Origin: Chryseolinea serpens | GTDB lineage: Bacteria; Bacteroidota; Bacteroidia; Cytophagales; Cyclobacteriaceae | Direction: 5' to 3' | DNA: 64,000 nt | NCBI RefSeq assembly: GCF_900129725.1 | Contig: NZ_FQWQ01000001.1 | Location: 930,001 to 994,000, forward strand | Shown: positions 9,590 through 18,278 of the stretch, piece after piece | How positions within the stretch are numbered: the first letter of the stretch is position 1 | How the letters are laid out: each line of letters starts with the position of its first letter | The notes under the pieces: generated by a model | What the model saw: only the letters and a program-made list of their open reading frames with translations | Database searches by the model: none | What the model was told of the DNA's origin: nothing | Position numbers and translations under genes: made by a program

Positions 9590-10783
9590 ATGGACTTTAG
9601 CCAGGACATCTTCCTCAACCATCTCGCCCAGACCACCGAGGCGCCCTATCTCATTGCCGTCGAAAAAGCCGAAGGCATCTACCTGTACGCCCCCGATGGC
9701 AAGCGCTATACCGACCTCATCTCCGGCATCGGCGTGAGCAACATCGGTCACCGCCACCCCGCCGTGGTCAAGGCCATCAAGGACCAGGTGGACAAGCACC
9801 TCCACGTGATGGTCTACGGCGAGTTCATTCAGTCCACCCCAAACCAGCTGGCCGCCAAGCTGGTGAGCCTGCTCCCCGAAAGTCTGAACTGCTGCTACTT
9901 TGTAAATTCCGGCACCGAGGCCAACGAAGGTGCCCTGAAGCTGGCCAAACGCTATACAGGCCGCACAGAGATCGTCTCCTTCCGCAAGTCCTATCACGGC
10001 AGCACCCACGGCTCCATGAGCGTGTCGGGCAATGAGATCAAGAAACAAGCCTTCCGCCCCCTGTTGCCCGACGTGCGCTTTATCCATTTCAACGTGATGG
10101 ACGACCTGGCTGCCATCACCGACCGCACGGCGGCAGTGATCGTGGAGACCATCCAGGGCGATGCCGGCGTCCGGATTCCATCCCAGGCCTACCTGCAAGC
10201 CCTGCGAAAGCGCTGCACCGACACCGGCGCCCTGCTCATCCTCGACGAGATCCAATGTGGCATGGGCCGCACGGGACGCCTGTTTGCCTTCGAACATTTC
10301 GGCATCGTCCCCGACATCCTCACCACCGCCAAAGCCTTTGGCGGCGGACTCCCCATCGGAGCCTTCATCGCCGACAAGAAGCTCATGCAAACCCTCACCC
10401 ACAACCCCATGCTGGGCCACATCACCACCTTTGGCGGCAACCCCGTATGCTGCGCCTCAGCCCTGGCCACCCTACAGGTGATCGAGGACGAAAAACTACT
10501 GGATACCGTAGAGGAAAAGGGAAAGAAATTCGAGTCCCTGTTGCGCCACCCTGCCATCAAGGAAATCCGCCGCATCGGCCTGATGTTCGCCATCGATTTT
10601 GAATCCGCCGAACTTGTGTCGCGCATCGTGGAAGAGGCGAAGAAGTTGGGGATCATTTGTTACTGGTTCCTGAGTCACCCCTACAGCTTCCGCTTAGCTC
10701 CACCGTTAACGATCACCACCGAAGAGATCGAGGCATCTTGTGACGCGATTTTAAAGGCGATTGATAACGCTTTCGAAGAATAG
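9590..10783 (+). CDS. Class III PLP-dependent aminotransferase
   Basis: A 397-residue protein from ATG 9590 (an in-frame TTG two codons upstream is unnecessary). Fold type I, class III (acetylornithine/ornithine/4-aminobutyrate group). NSGTEANEGALKLAK (106-120) is the PLP phosphate loop. LILDEIQCGMGRTG contains the Asp219 that contacts the pyridine nitrogen, and TTAKAFGGGLP contains the Schiff-base Lys248. A GNPVCCASALATL segment follows. It transfers an amino group between an omega-amino or alpha-amino acid and a keto acid in the cytosol. The substrate cannot be assigned: no arginine or GABA pathway genes are nearby. Confidence 0.88.
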   Translation: MDFSQDIFLNHLAQTTEAPYLIAVEKAEGIYLYAPDGKRYTDLISGIGVSNIGHRHPAVVKAIKDQVDKHLHVMVYGEFIQSTPNQLAAKLVSLLPESLNCCYFVNSGTEANEGALKLAKRYTGRTEIVSFRKSYHGSTHGSMSVSGNEIKKQAFRPLLPDVRFIHFNVMDDLAAITDRTAAVIVETIQGDAGVRIPSQAYLQALRKRCTDTGALLILDEIQCGMGRTGRLFAFEHFGIVPDILTTAKAFGGGLPIGAFIADKKLMQTLTHNPMLGHITTFGGNPVCCASALATLQVIEDEKLLDTVEEKGKKFESLLRHPAIKEIRRIGLMFAIDFESAELVSRIVEEAKKLGIICYWFLSHPYSFRLAPPLTITTEEIEASCDAILKAIDNAFEE

Positions 10784-10797
10784 ATCCTGGTTGCCTA

Positions 10798-11120
10798 GGA
10801 TGTGAGCCCCTTGATTGCCACCACACATTTGATCAACCCCACACCGAATACTGTTGTTGGTGGGACACCAACAACGGAGGCGACGTCCTCTTGATACGAG
10901 TGGTACATAACAATGCAATAAACAGTAAAAATCTCCACGACGAACAGAAGCTTGCCCTGGGATGTGATCTCGCTTGATGGCCCCAAACATCTGGCTAATC
11001 CCTCATCGCATGTTATCGGTGGACACCAACAACGGTGGTGACGCTCTTAAGTTATACGGCTCAAATACGACAACAACATAAAAATGAAAAATCATCATGG
11101 CAAACAAGTGTATTCCAGCT
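10798..11120. repeat. Diverged tandem duplication with palindromic core
   Basis: Two diverged copies in direct order, about 162 bp apart, start at GGATGTGA (10798 and 10960). They share TTGAT.GCC, ACAT.TG and a palindromic core. In copy 1 the core is GTTGTTGGTG-GGA-CACCAACAAC (10853-10875, perfect 10-bp arms); in copy 2 it is GTTATCGGTG-GA-CACCAACAAC (11012-11033, decayed left arm). Both are followed by GG.GG.GACG. The same core recurs at 11183, 11397 and 21276, so this is a dispersed repeat family. No protein-coding evidence. Confidence 0.75.
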
Positions 11121-11182
11121 GCACATAAATCGAAGCACCAACCATCTAAATTTTCCCGGACCTAAAAATGTGGGCCCACGCC

Positions 11183-11275
11183 GTTGTTGGTGTTTTCATA
11201 ACCAAAAACTTTTCAACCACCTCCTCCATTTCTTAGAGTTCCCCCACTGCTTATTCCCGTCATTTCACCAACAAC
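11183..11275. repeat. 93-bp repeat with inverted ends, copy 1
   Basis: Starts with GTTGTTGGTG and ends with CACCAACAAC (perfect 10-bp terminal inverted repeats). The interior (TTTTCATAACCAAAA, CACCTCCTCCA and CCCCCACTGCTTATTCCCGT) is almost identical to the copy at 11397-11488. The MITE-like shape fits a small non-autonomous mobile or REP-type element. The surrounding 10784-11504 has no credible gene. Confidence 0.8.
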
Positions 11276-11396
11276 ATTTTTCAGCTACCATCACCCTTTC
11301 AACGATACGCCCCCTCCCCCAACCCTCCACACAACCCGTTCCCAACTGATGATGCACTCCCCCATACCAGCCGCATTCTATGTGCCCTTCCCCGCC

Positions 11397-11488
11397 GTTG
11401 TTGGTGTTTTCATAACCAAAATTTTTTCAGCCTCCTCCTCCACTATTAGAGTTCCCCCACTGCTTATTCCCGTCATTTCACCAACAAC
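11397..11488. repeat. 92-bp repeat with inverted ends, copy 2
   Basis: The same ends (GTTGTTGGTG/CACCAACAAC) and nearly the same interior as the 11183-11275 copy, in the same orientation and separated from it by 121 bp. Differences are small substitutions and indels in the T-run and the pyrimidine tract. It ends 17 bp before the stop of the convergent VOC gene. Confidence 0.8.
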
Positions 11489-11504
11489 ATCTCTCCGTTA
11501 CCCA

Positions 11505-11864
11505 TCACCCCTTTATAACCTTCATCTGCTCCGGCCGCGCATGCCGCGGCTGATAAACCCCCAACTTGCCCCCTCCCGGCAAACTCAACTCCACAAGCAA
11601 CCCCCACCCTTGATCACTAACCCCACCACAAGGCACGTTCTTCCCTTTCATCTGCTGCACAAACGCTTCGATGTCATCCACCATCAGGTAGAATTCGTGA
11701 ACATTGTTGTTATCGGCTGGATGAACCGCCACCTCTGCCGGTGGCAATCCGAAAATGAGCCAGCCATGGCCTACGTCGACCTGGGGAAAACCGAGTTCTT
11801 TAAAGAAGAGCTTGTCAGCTTCGGGGTCTTTGCTGTAGATGATAATGTGAGCGCCGTTGATCAT
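11505..11864 (-). CDS. VOC-family (glyoxalase/bleomycin-resistance fold) protein
   Basis: A 119-residue protein from ATG 11864. It has two beta-alpha-beta-beta-beta units: INGAHIIIYSKDPEADKLFF and VGHGWLIFGLPPAEVAVHPA, then HEFYLMVDDIEAFVQQMKGK and GLLVELSLPGGGKLGVYQP. This is the vicinal-oxygen-chelate fold of glyoxalase I, dioxygenases and antibiotic-binding proteins. His53 and Glu57-like positions could bind metal, but ligand identity cannot be settled by eye. It resembles small orphan VOC proteins of unknown substrate. Confidence 0.85.
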   Translation of the reverse strand: MINGAHIIIYSKDPEADKLFFKELGFPQVDVGHGWLIFGLPPAEVAVHPADNNNVHEFYLMVDDIEAFVQQMKGKNVPCGGVSDQGWGLLVELSLPGGGKLGVYQPRHARPEQMKVIKG

Positions 11865-11928
11865 ATCTTTTTTATTAAAGATAGCAACTGTTCAAAGCCT
11901 GATCAATACGGGGTGTACGGCGCTCTCC

Positions 11929-12465
11929 TTACAACTTTTCGATCACCAAGTTGTGATTGGTATAAATACAGATATCGGCGGCAATGTTCAGACTCTCGCG
12001 CACGATCTCCTCGGCGCTCAGATGCGGCGCATGCTTCCTCAAGGCCAATGCGGCCGATTGTGCATACATCGAACCCGAACCAATAGCGGCCACCTGGTTA
12101 TCTGGCTCCAACACATCACCCGTACCCGAAAGGATAAGGATCTCGTCTTTGCTTGCCGTGATGAGCATGGCTTCGAGACGGCGCAGGAAGCGATCGGTGC
12201 GCCAGTCTTTGGCAAGCTCGATCGCCGCACGCTTCATGTTGCCACCGAAGGCGCTCAGCTTTTCTTCAAAACGCTCGATGAGCGTGAAGGCATCGGCGGT
12301 GGAGCCGGCAAAACCCGCGAGGATCTTGCCGTCTTGCAGGCGGCGTATCTTCTTGACATTGCTCTTGGCGATGGTGTTACCCATGGTGGCCTGTCCGTCG
12401 CCGCCGATGGCGACTTGTCCGTTGTGCAGAACGGCGATGATGGTGGTGGCGTGCATTTTTTCCAT
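11929..12465 (-). CDS. hslV: ATP-dependent protease subunit HslV
   Basis: The proteolytic core of the HslUV (ClpQY) proteasome-like machine in the cytosol. The protein has 178 residues. After a short propeptide (MEKMHA) the mature N-terminal nucleophile should be the first Thr of [19 protein letters not shown]. The [20 protein letters not shown] and [17 protein letters not shown] motifs are diagnostic. The start at 12465 could alternatively be the in-frame ATG at 12456. hslU, usually adjacent, is not in the window. The start codon is only about 13 nt past the terminator of the upstream gene, which leaves little room for a promoter of its own. Confidence 0.95.
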   Translation of the reverse strand: MEKMHATTIIAVLHNGQVAIGGDGQATMGNTIAKSNVKKIRRLQDGKILAGFAGSTADAFTLIERFEEKLSAFGGNMKRAAIELAKDWRTDRFLRRLEAMLITASKDEILILSGTGDVLEPDNQVAAIGSGSMYAQSAALALRKHAPHLSAEEIVRESLNIAADICIYTNHNLVIEKL

Positions 12466-12477
12466 TCCGGTAGAAAC

Positions 12478-12505
12478 AAAAAGCCCCCGGATTTAACTCC
12501 GGGGG
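12478..12505 (-). terminator. Terminator-like hairpin between PDH E2 and hslV
   Basis: CCCCCGG (12484-12490) pairs with CCGGGGG (12499-12505); on the minus strand a T-run follows (12482-12478). It lies 27 nt after the E2 stop and 13 nt before the hslV start, so it probably tunes read-through into hslV. Confidence 0.75.
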
Positions 12506-12531
12506 TGGTGATAAATTTTTTATACGATGCC

Positions 12532-14172
12532 TTAAATAAGAATTCTAACGGGGTCTTCCAACAGGCCTTTGAAGGTCTTGAGGAAGGCAGCTCCCACAGC
12601 TCCGTCTACAGCGCGGTGATCGCACGACAATGTCACCTTCATCACGTTGCCCGGCACGATCTGGCCGTTCTTCACGATCGGGGTTTCCTTGATGCCACCG
12701 ATCGCCAGGATGCAGGCGTCGGGCGGGTTGATGATGGCCGTGAAGTCTTCCACGCCAAACATACCCAGGTTGGAAACGGTGAACGTGCTTCCCTCCCATT
12801 CGGAAGGCTGAAGTTTCTTATCATGGGCTTTTTGAGCCAATTCTTTCACTTCCACAGCAATGTGCGACAGGGACTTGTTGTCGGCAAAGCGCACAACCGG
12901 TACGAGCAAGCCGTCTTTCACAGCCACGGCTACGCCGATGTGGATGTGGCGGTTCTTGCGCATTTTGTCGCCCAACCAGCTCACGTTCACGTCGGGATGT
13001 TGACGCAACGCAGCGGCTACAGCCTTGATCACCATGTCGTTGAATGATATTTTCACAGGGCTGATCTCGTTGATGCTCTTGCGCGCTTCCACGGCCTTGT
13101 CCATGTTGATTTCCATGGTGACATAGAAGTGCGGGGCGCTGAACTTGCTCTCGGCGAGGCGGCGGGCAATGGCTTTGCGCATTTGCGATACCGGCACGTC
13201 CTCAAAGCTCTCTTGTCCAACCACTTGGGGCAGAACAACGGGAGCGGCAGCAGCCTGGCCGTTTTTAGCAGGAGCGCCGGTAGTGGCCGGTGCGGCGGCA
13301 GGCTTATAGTTTTCTACGTCGCGTTTCGTGATGCGGCCGTGGTCGCCGGAGCCTTCTATTTTGCCAATGTCGATTCCTTTATCTTTTGCCAGTTTCTTGG
13401 CCAGCGGCGATGCTTTTACGCGGCCGTTGGACGAATGGTCGGCGGTAACATCGGCCGTTTGTGCGGCGGGTTCTGCCTTCTTTTCGGCTTGCGCGGCAGC
13501 AGGAGCACCTGCACCAGCACCTTTGCCTTCGTTGGCTTTCAACAATGTCTTCCAGTCGGCGTCTTTTTCACCGATCACTGCCAGTACGCCGTTGACGGCC
13601 ACTGCCTTACCGGCTTCTGCGCCAATGTACAGCAAGGTTCCTGTATTGTAGGATTCGTACTCCATGGTAGCCTTGTCGGTCTCGACTTCGGCCAGGAGCT
13701 CGCCCGTTTTTACGCTGTCGCCCACTTTCTTGTGCCAGGCGGCGATGACGCCTTCGGTCATGGTGTCGCTCATCTTGGGCATGAACACGATCTCGGCTTT
13801 GATGCCGGAAGTGTCTATGGCTGTGGCGGTTGCTGTAGCAGCGGGTGCCGTTGCAGCCGCGGCGGGAGCCTCGGTCTTGCCACCGGAAGCAGCAGCGTTG
13901 GCGGCGCCGGCCAGCAAGGCGGAATAATCTTCTCCTTTATTGCCAACAATGGCCAGCACGTCGTTCACTTTCACCGCTTGTCCTTCTTGCACACCCAGAT
14001 AGAGTACCGTGCCCGAATTGAAGGATTCATAGTCCATCGTAGCCTTGTCGGTCTCGATCTCGGCCATCAACTCTCCGGATTTTACGGTATCTCCCACTTT
14101 CTTATGCCATTTGGCGACCACTCCTTCCGTCATGGTATCGCTCATTTTCGGCATTCGTATGATTTCTGCCAT
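12532..14172 (-). CDS. pdhC: Pyruvate dehydrogenase E2, dihydrolipoamide acetyltransferase
   Basis: The core of the pyruvate dehydrogenase complex; it transfers acetyl from lipoyl-lysine to CoA. The protein has 546 residues from ATG 14172; an upstream in-frame extension would precede the promoter-proximal leader and was rejected. There are two lipoyl domains, each starting MPKMSDTMTEGV, with lipoyl-Lys in ETDKATMDYES (Lys43) and ETDKATMEYES (about 168). Ala/Pro/Glu-rich linkers and the peripheral-subunit-binding domain (ASPLAKKLAKDKGIDIGKI) follow, then the catalytic domain with SFNDMVIKAVA and the active-site DHRAVDG near the C-terminus. E1 and E3 genes are not in the window. Confidence 0.93.
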   Translation of the reverse strand: MAEIIRMPKMSDTMTEGVVAKWHKKVGDTVKSGELMAEIETDKATMDYESFNSGTVLYLGVQEGQAVKVNDVLAIVGNKGEDYSALLAGAANAAASGGKTEAPAAAATAPAATATATAIDTSGIKAEIVFMPKMSDTMTEGVIAAWHKKVGDSVKTGELLAEVETDKATMEYESYNTGTLLYIGAEAGKAVAVNGVLAVIGEKDADWKTLLKANEGKGAGAGAPAAAQAEKKAEPAAQTADVTADHSSNGRVKASPLAKKLAKDKGIDIGKIEGSGDHGRITKRDVENYKPAAAPATTGAPAKNGQAAAAPVVLPQVVGQESFEDVPVSQMRKAIARRLAESKFSAPHFYVTMEINMDKAVEARKSINEISPVKISFNDMVIKAVAAALRQHPDVNVSWLGDKMRKNRHIHIGVAVAVKDGLLVPVVRFADNKSLSHIAVEVKELAQKAHDKKLQPSEWEGSTFTVSNLGMFGVEDFTAIINPPDACILAIGGIKETPIVKNGQIVPGNVMKVTLSCDHRAVDGAVGAAFLKTFKGLLEDPVRILI

Positions 14173-14229
14173 TGTCGATTGTAGATTTTTAAAAAATTCG
14201 TCTAAAAAGGTTCTGCCTTTTGAAAGGTC

Positions 14230-14260
14230 CAAAAATAGACACTAAAACATCGATTTTCAA
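14230..14260 (-). promoter_or_regulatory. Promoter of the PDH E2 gene
   Basis: On the minus strand TTG (14260-14258), 20 nt, then TATTTTTG (14237-14230), the Bacteroidota consensus. The leader to the ATG is about 57 nt. It overlaps the 3' end region of the 14264-17248 gene. Confidence 0.6.
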
Positions 14261-14263
14261 CTA

Positions 14264-17248
14264 TTAGAAACCGATATTCCCGATCAAAAATTCAACCAGC
14301 ACACCGCTGTTTTCGAACTTGTTGGCGGTGCGGTAGGTGGTGCGGAACCCGGCCTCGAACTTGGGCAAGAAGCGCATAATGTTGAAATCAAACGTTGTCT
14401 CGACGCCCACGGACTGGTAGGTAGCGTCGGTGGTGCTGTAATACACAATGTTACTGTTGGGTTTATAATAGTATTGTCGGCCCTGTCCCTGGCCAAAGTC
14501 ATAGAAGAAATTGGCCTTGATCCGTTGAATGTTCAGCAAAGGCCCGAAGGCAATGTCGGGATACCACAACGGCAAAGCATAGTTAACGGACGCCGCCCCA
14601 AAGGTTTCGTCGTTGGGGTAGCTGTAGCCGCGAGGGCGCGGAATGCGGTTGCGAAAGGCGTAAACGTCGGTTTCGATGCTCTGGTAACTCTTTTGATACC
14701 CCACGCGTCCGTATAAGAAATGGTGCTTAGCCAGACCAGGGAAATATAAAGTGGACCGCACGGCAAACAGGTTTCCATAAAAATCTCCGCCGAAAGGCGT
14801 GCTATACCAATCGACATCGAGCGTCTGCCCCCACCGGTAAAGAAAATCGCGCTGGCTGCGTTTCAGGACATTGGTAAACGAAAGGTTGAACCGGTTGTAA
14901 TACATCGTTCCGTTATTCAACTGGTCCTTGTACAGGAAAACCAACGAGTCAGACACAGGGGTGATGCGGTTGGGACCTTGATAGACAATGGTGTTGTCGC
15001 GCGATACGGTGTTGACAAAGTTCGTGGTCTTGGTAAAGCCGGCGGCATTGCCCACAGTCAACGTGCGACTGTATTTGGAGCGGGTGAGCAGGAACGGCAA
15101 GCGCAGCCCCACCTCTGCCCCGGTTTCATTCCATGTAAACTTCTGCTTATTATTAAAGTCCGTCTTTTCCTCCTTGCGGCTTCCTGTCGTAGCATTCACA
15201 TCGATGATCGGATACAACCCCTGATAGCTCACACCCGTATTCCAGTACGACGTCTTTTCATTGATGTCGTAGAGGTATCCTACATTGATCGACGTCGTGC
15301 TCAGGATATCGCTCGACACAATGCCCGCATTGATCTGGGCCAGGTTGTTGGTCACAAACGGTCCCCAGCTATAGGGGTTGATGATGCCTTTCAGTTTGGA
15401 ATACTTTTTTACAGGGAGCTGTGTCTGCGGGATGGTGTCCAGCAATCCGCCATGATGCTCCTGGTCGGCCAATGCCTGGTACAGCGGCTTCACGGCGGGT
15501 GGTGCCTGCATGCTGTACGGTTTCCATGAAGCCGGATCGAACGGTGCTTTCACCACATCCAATCCATCGCGGTTTTGATCGCTGTAATACAGTGTCTTTC
15601 CATCCGCCGAAACGGAAGGGTTATACGCCGCGTACTTGCTGGACGTTACCTGGTAGCGCATTTTCGTTTCGATGTCGAGCGCATAGATATTGTCGATGCC
15701 GCTCACGGGCGAGTTGAACAACACATACTTGCCTTGCATCACGGGCGAGCCCACATTTTCGCGGCTCATGGGCAACAGGTCGGTGCCGGTGCCGCTCGCG
15801 GGGTCGATCAGGGAGATGGTCTTCCCCGCAGCTGTATTTTTCAAGACCACAATGCTTCGGCCATCGGCCGACCACCGCGGCATGGCGAAGAAATAGTTCT
15901 CGGGATTGTCCAGGGTTTTCATGACGCGGCCCGACGCCACATCAAGAAGCACGATGGAATTTTTATAGTCGTTATCGGAGCGTATCGCCACCACGGTTTG
16001 ACCATCCGGCGAAATCGCCGCCCCACTCAGGCGTTCGTGCTGTCCCGCGAGCACGCGGCGCTGGCCGATGGCGCGGTCATAAATTTTTATAAGCGAATAG
16101 TTCCGTACGCCCCAGCGGGGATCATAGCCATATTCACTCCAAACGATCTTGCCATGGGCCGCCGATAACATACCGGCATCATTGATGAAGCCCGGCACAA
16201 AAATGCGTTCCTCGTGACCGTCCTTCAGCAACACAAACTCTTCAATGTTGCCGATGCCCCGCTTCATAGCGATGACGCCATCGTCGCCTGCCGCTTGCGG
16301 ATAAAGAAAGTCGGTATAAGCCTGGGATGTCCGGGGATTTATTTTCTCGAAGGGCGTGAGCTGAAGCTGGTCGATCTGTTGCTGCCACTCCTTTTTCAGA
16401 TCGGTAGCCATTTCGCGGTAAAGCTTCGTCACGTACATGCCGCTCTTGTTGTGGATGGCATTCGAGAAGGCAAACGGAATGAACGGAACATTCCACGAGC
16501 GTCCCGTGATCTTCCCCCAAATGTCAGGGTCGTTCGTGCGGCGCCGCAGATAGCTGATCATGTGATAGCCCAGCACATAGTGGTTCGGGATATTGTTCTT
16601 ATACGATCGCAGGTATTGCTTGTGATAGTTGAAGGTGCGTCCCTCCATCAGGTTGGTCTTGAACACCAGCCCGAAGTTGGGAATGCGTCCCCGGCCGCTG
16701 TGCGTAAAGGCTGTTTCCGTCGCCACGGCATCGCCCTCCCAAAACCATTGGGGCGCCGCTAGCTGTGCCCAGGCGGCCAACGTGGTGTTGCCAAATAAAT
16801 AATACATGGCCCGGTTGAAGCCACGGGTGGCATGCTGATACTGAACCACGTGCCGGTATTCGTGCGACATCAACAGGTTGAGCCAGTCGTTGGTGCCCAG
16901 AAAATTGTAGTCCTGGGGTGGCAGCGTAAAGAATTCCGAATGTCGTGGCAGGATGGTCACGAAGCCATTGGAGACCGACGATTGGTTTTGCAACACAATG
17001 GAGATCTTGCGCGGCGAAGAACCCATGCTTTTCGCCTCCGGTTCATGTATGCGCTCCAGCGTGTTGGCCACCCGCTGCGCTTGCTCGTCAAAACCTATGG
17101 GGTACAGCACCCGGAAATGTGCCGTGTTCACCTGCCGCCATTTGATGCTGGTGGGGTTGGTCTCCAGTACCGCGGGGGGCGTTGTGTATTGCCCATAAAG
17201 TTGGCCGCAGCCACACGCTATAAAAAGGGAAAGCAGAATTCTCTTCAT
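14264..17248 (-). CDS. Exported gluzincin (peptidase MA-like) / beta-propeller / barrel protein
   Basis: A 994-residue protein with a signal peptide (MKRILLSLFIACGCGQLYGQ). Residues about 40-260 form a peptidase MA-like zinc domain: HEYRH at 129-133 (zinc His pair and Glu) and WFWEGDAVATE with Glu171 as a plausible third ligand. Residues about 280-580 contain TolB/PD40-type propeller repeats (ISPDGQTVVAIRSDNDYK, WSADGRSIVVLKNTAAGK, VSADGKTLYYSDQNRDG). Residues about 620-994 look like an outer-membrane barrel ending in Phe (LVEFLIGNIGF). It is probably a surface- or periplasm-facing protease with a substrate-binding propeller. Not in an obvious operon. Confidence 0.75.
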   Translation of the reverse strand: MKRILLSLFIACGCGQLYGQYTTPPAVLETNPTSIKWRQVNTAHFRVLYPIGFDEQAQRVANTLERIHEPEAKSMGSSPRKISIVLQNQSSVSNGFVTILPRHSEFFTLPPQDYNFLGTNDWLNLLMSHEYRHVVQYQHATRGFNRAMYYLFGNTTLAAWAQLAAPQWFWEGDAVATETAFTHSGRGRIPNFGLVFKTNLMEGRTFNYHKQYLRSYKNNIPNHYVLGYHMISYLRRRTNDPDIWGKITGRSWNVPFIPFAFSNAIHNKSGMYVTKLYREMATDLKKEWQQQIDQLQLTPFEKINPRTSQAYTDFLYPQAAGDDGVIAMKRGIGNIEEFVLLKDGHEERIFVPGFINDAGMLSAAHGKIVWSEYGYDPRWGVRNYSLIKIYDRAIGQRRVLAGQHERLSGAAISPDGQTVVAIRSDNDYKNSIVLLDVASGRVMKTLDNPENYFFAMPRWSADGRSIVVLKNTAAGKTISLIDPASGTGTDLLPMSRENVGSPVMQGKYVLFNSPVSGIDNIYALDIETKMRYQVTSSKYAAYNPSVSADGKTLYYSDQNRDGLDVVKAPFDPASWKPYSMQAPPAVKPLYQALADQEHHGGLLDTIPQTQLPVKKYSKLKGIINPYSWGPFVTNNLAQINAGIVSSDILSTTSINVGYLYDINEKTSYWNTGVSYQGLYPIIDVNATTGSRKEEKTDFNNKQKFTWNETGAEVGLRLPFLLTRSKYSRTLTVGNAAGFTKTTNFVNTVSRDNTIVYQGPNRITPVSDSLVFLYKDQLNNGTMYYNRFNLSFTNVLKRSQRDFLYRWGQTLDVDWYSTPFGGDFYGNLFAVRSTLYFPGLAKHHFLYGRVGYQKSYQSIETDVYAFRNRIPRPRGYSYPNDETFGAASVNYALPLWYPDIAFGPLLNIQRIKANFFYDFGQGQGRQYYYKPNSNIVYYSTTDATYQSVGVETTFDFNIMRFLPKFEAGFRTTYRTANKFENSGVLVEFLIGNIGF

Positions 17249-17372
17249 CGGTTCTTGTTTTTACAACTTACTGCGAAGGACCTCACACCGCGCACCAAGC
17301 TCTTTAAGGTTTCGTTAAGCTTTCGCATAACCCTGCGCCCAAATTACTACAATAACGCTTTGACGCAAAATA

Positions 17373-17409
17373 AGAAAGCTCCACCCCCTTTAACGGGATG
17401 AAGCTTTCT
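17373..17409 (-). terminator. Terminator of the TonB receptor / DUF4249 operon
   Basis: AGAAAGCT (17373-17380) and AGCTTTCT (17402-17409) pair, with inner CCC/GGG pairing; on the minus strand TATTTT follows. It lies 26 nt past the DUF4249 gene. Confidence 0.7.
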
Positions 17410-17434
17410 ACCTTATCTGAAATGAGACGAACGC

Positions 17435-18268
17435 CTACTCTTCCACGACAATCGAGGCGGAGTTTATGGCACTGGCCTGGAAGAACCCTAAGGCACCGTT
17501 GCTGAGGTTGGTGCGCGAGTTGGCCGGGGGTTGGTTGAACATCCCGCCGTCGTTGTTGAGGAGCTTTTGAAGATCGTCATAGAAAACATACCCCGTGCGG
17601 CTCAGGCTGTAGGCCTCGATGGTGGCCTTGTCGCCAGGCGCGTAGAAGATGGGGGTGGATATGCCGTTGATGCTTTCACCCAGGGCTTCGTCGTCGGTGT
17701 AGTAGATGTCGGTGTCGTTATACAACTTCAGCGAATCGTTGCGATAGAATTTGAAGAGATAGTAATCCTTGCTGGGGTGGGGCTCCTTGGCATAGATGAG
17801 CACCTCGTAGAATTTGTTGTAGGTCTTGGGATCGTCCTTCTCGTCATCGTCGATCCGGTAGGCCAGCGAATCCACGGAAGTGACGGGGTACAGGTGATCG
17901 TCGGCCTCGTAGATTTCGCCATCCACATCCACCCGCAGGTGGTAGTCCTTTCCGATCACACCCATAAAAGGTGTTTGCGGCAGATAGTAGCCGACGCTAT
18001 CGGCTTTGTTGTTGGGGTTGTGAATGAACATCACCTCGTTGCCGTCGCTGTCTTTTACCGAAACGGTGGCATTGGTGATTTTCGGAAGGGCACCGGTCTG
18101 ATAGAAGTCAACCGAACGCGAAAGCTTCACATATTGGTATCCCGCCCGGTTGGTCACTTGTCCTTCAATGATGACGCGCGACTGGCTTTCGTTCAGGTTA
18201 AGATGGATGGGTCTGTCGCACGAGACAAACACGATGGCAAAAAGGAGTACAAAAAATATATTTTTCAT
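17435..18268 (-). CDS. DUF4249 lipoprotein
   Basis: A 277-residue lipoprotein with a lipobox (FAIVFVSC, Cys17). RVIIEGQVTNRAGYQYVKLSRSVDFY and NATVSVKDSDGNEVMF match the start of the DUF4249 family, and the end (residues about 240-277) is the usual FYDDLQKLLNNDGGMFNQPP-type segment. DUF4249 proteins are paired with TonB-dependent receptors across Bacteroidota and are thought to be surface lids or ligand-capture proteins. It starts 10 nt after the receptor gene, confirming an operon. The ligand is unknown. Confidence 0.85.
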   Translation of the reverse strand: MKNIFFVLLFAIVFVSCDRPIHLNLNESQSRVIIEGQVTNRAGYQYVKLSRSVDFYQTGALPKITNATVSVKDSDGNEVMFIHNPNNKADSVGYYLPQTPFMGVIGKDYHLRVDVDGEIYEADDHLYPVTSVDSLAYRIDDDEKDDPKTYNKFYEVLIYAKEPHPSKDYYLFKFYRNDSLKLYNDTDIYYTDDEALGESINGISTPIFYAPGDKATIEAYSLSRTGYVFYDDLQKLLNNDGGMFNQPPANSRTNLSNGALGFFQASAINSASIVVEE

Positions 18269-18278
18269 AGGACGAAGT

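Noticed and set aside
9578-10420. 280-codon minus-strand frame opposite the aminotransferase
   Set aside because: It is the mirror of the aminotransferase gene, which has all PLP motifs on the plus strand.
11035-12086. Two plus-strand frames (104 and 245 codons) across the repeat patch and into the VOC gene
   Set aside because: They translate the repeats into Pro/His/Thr-rich strings and run antisense through the VOC gene and into hslV.
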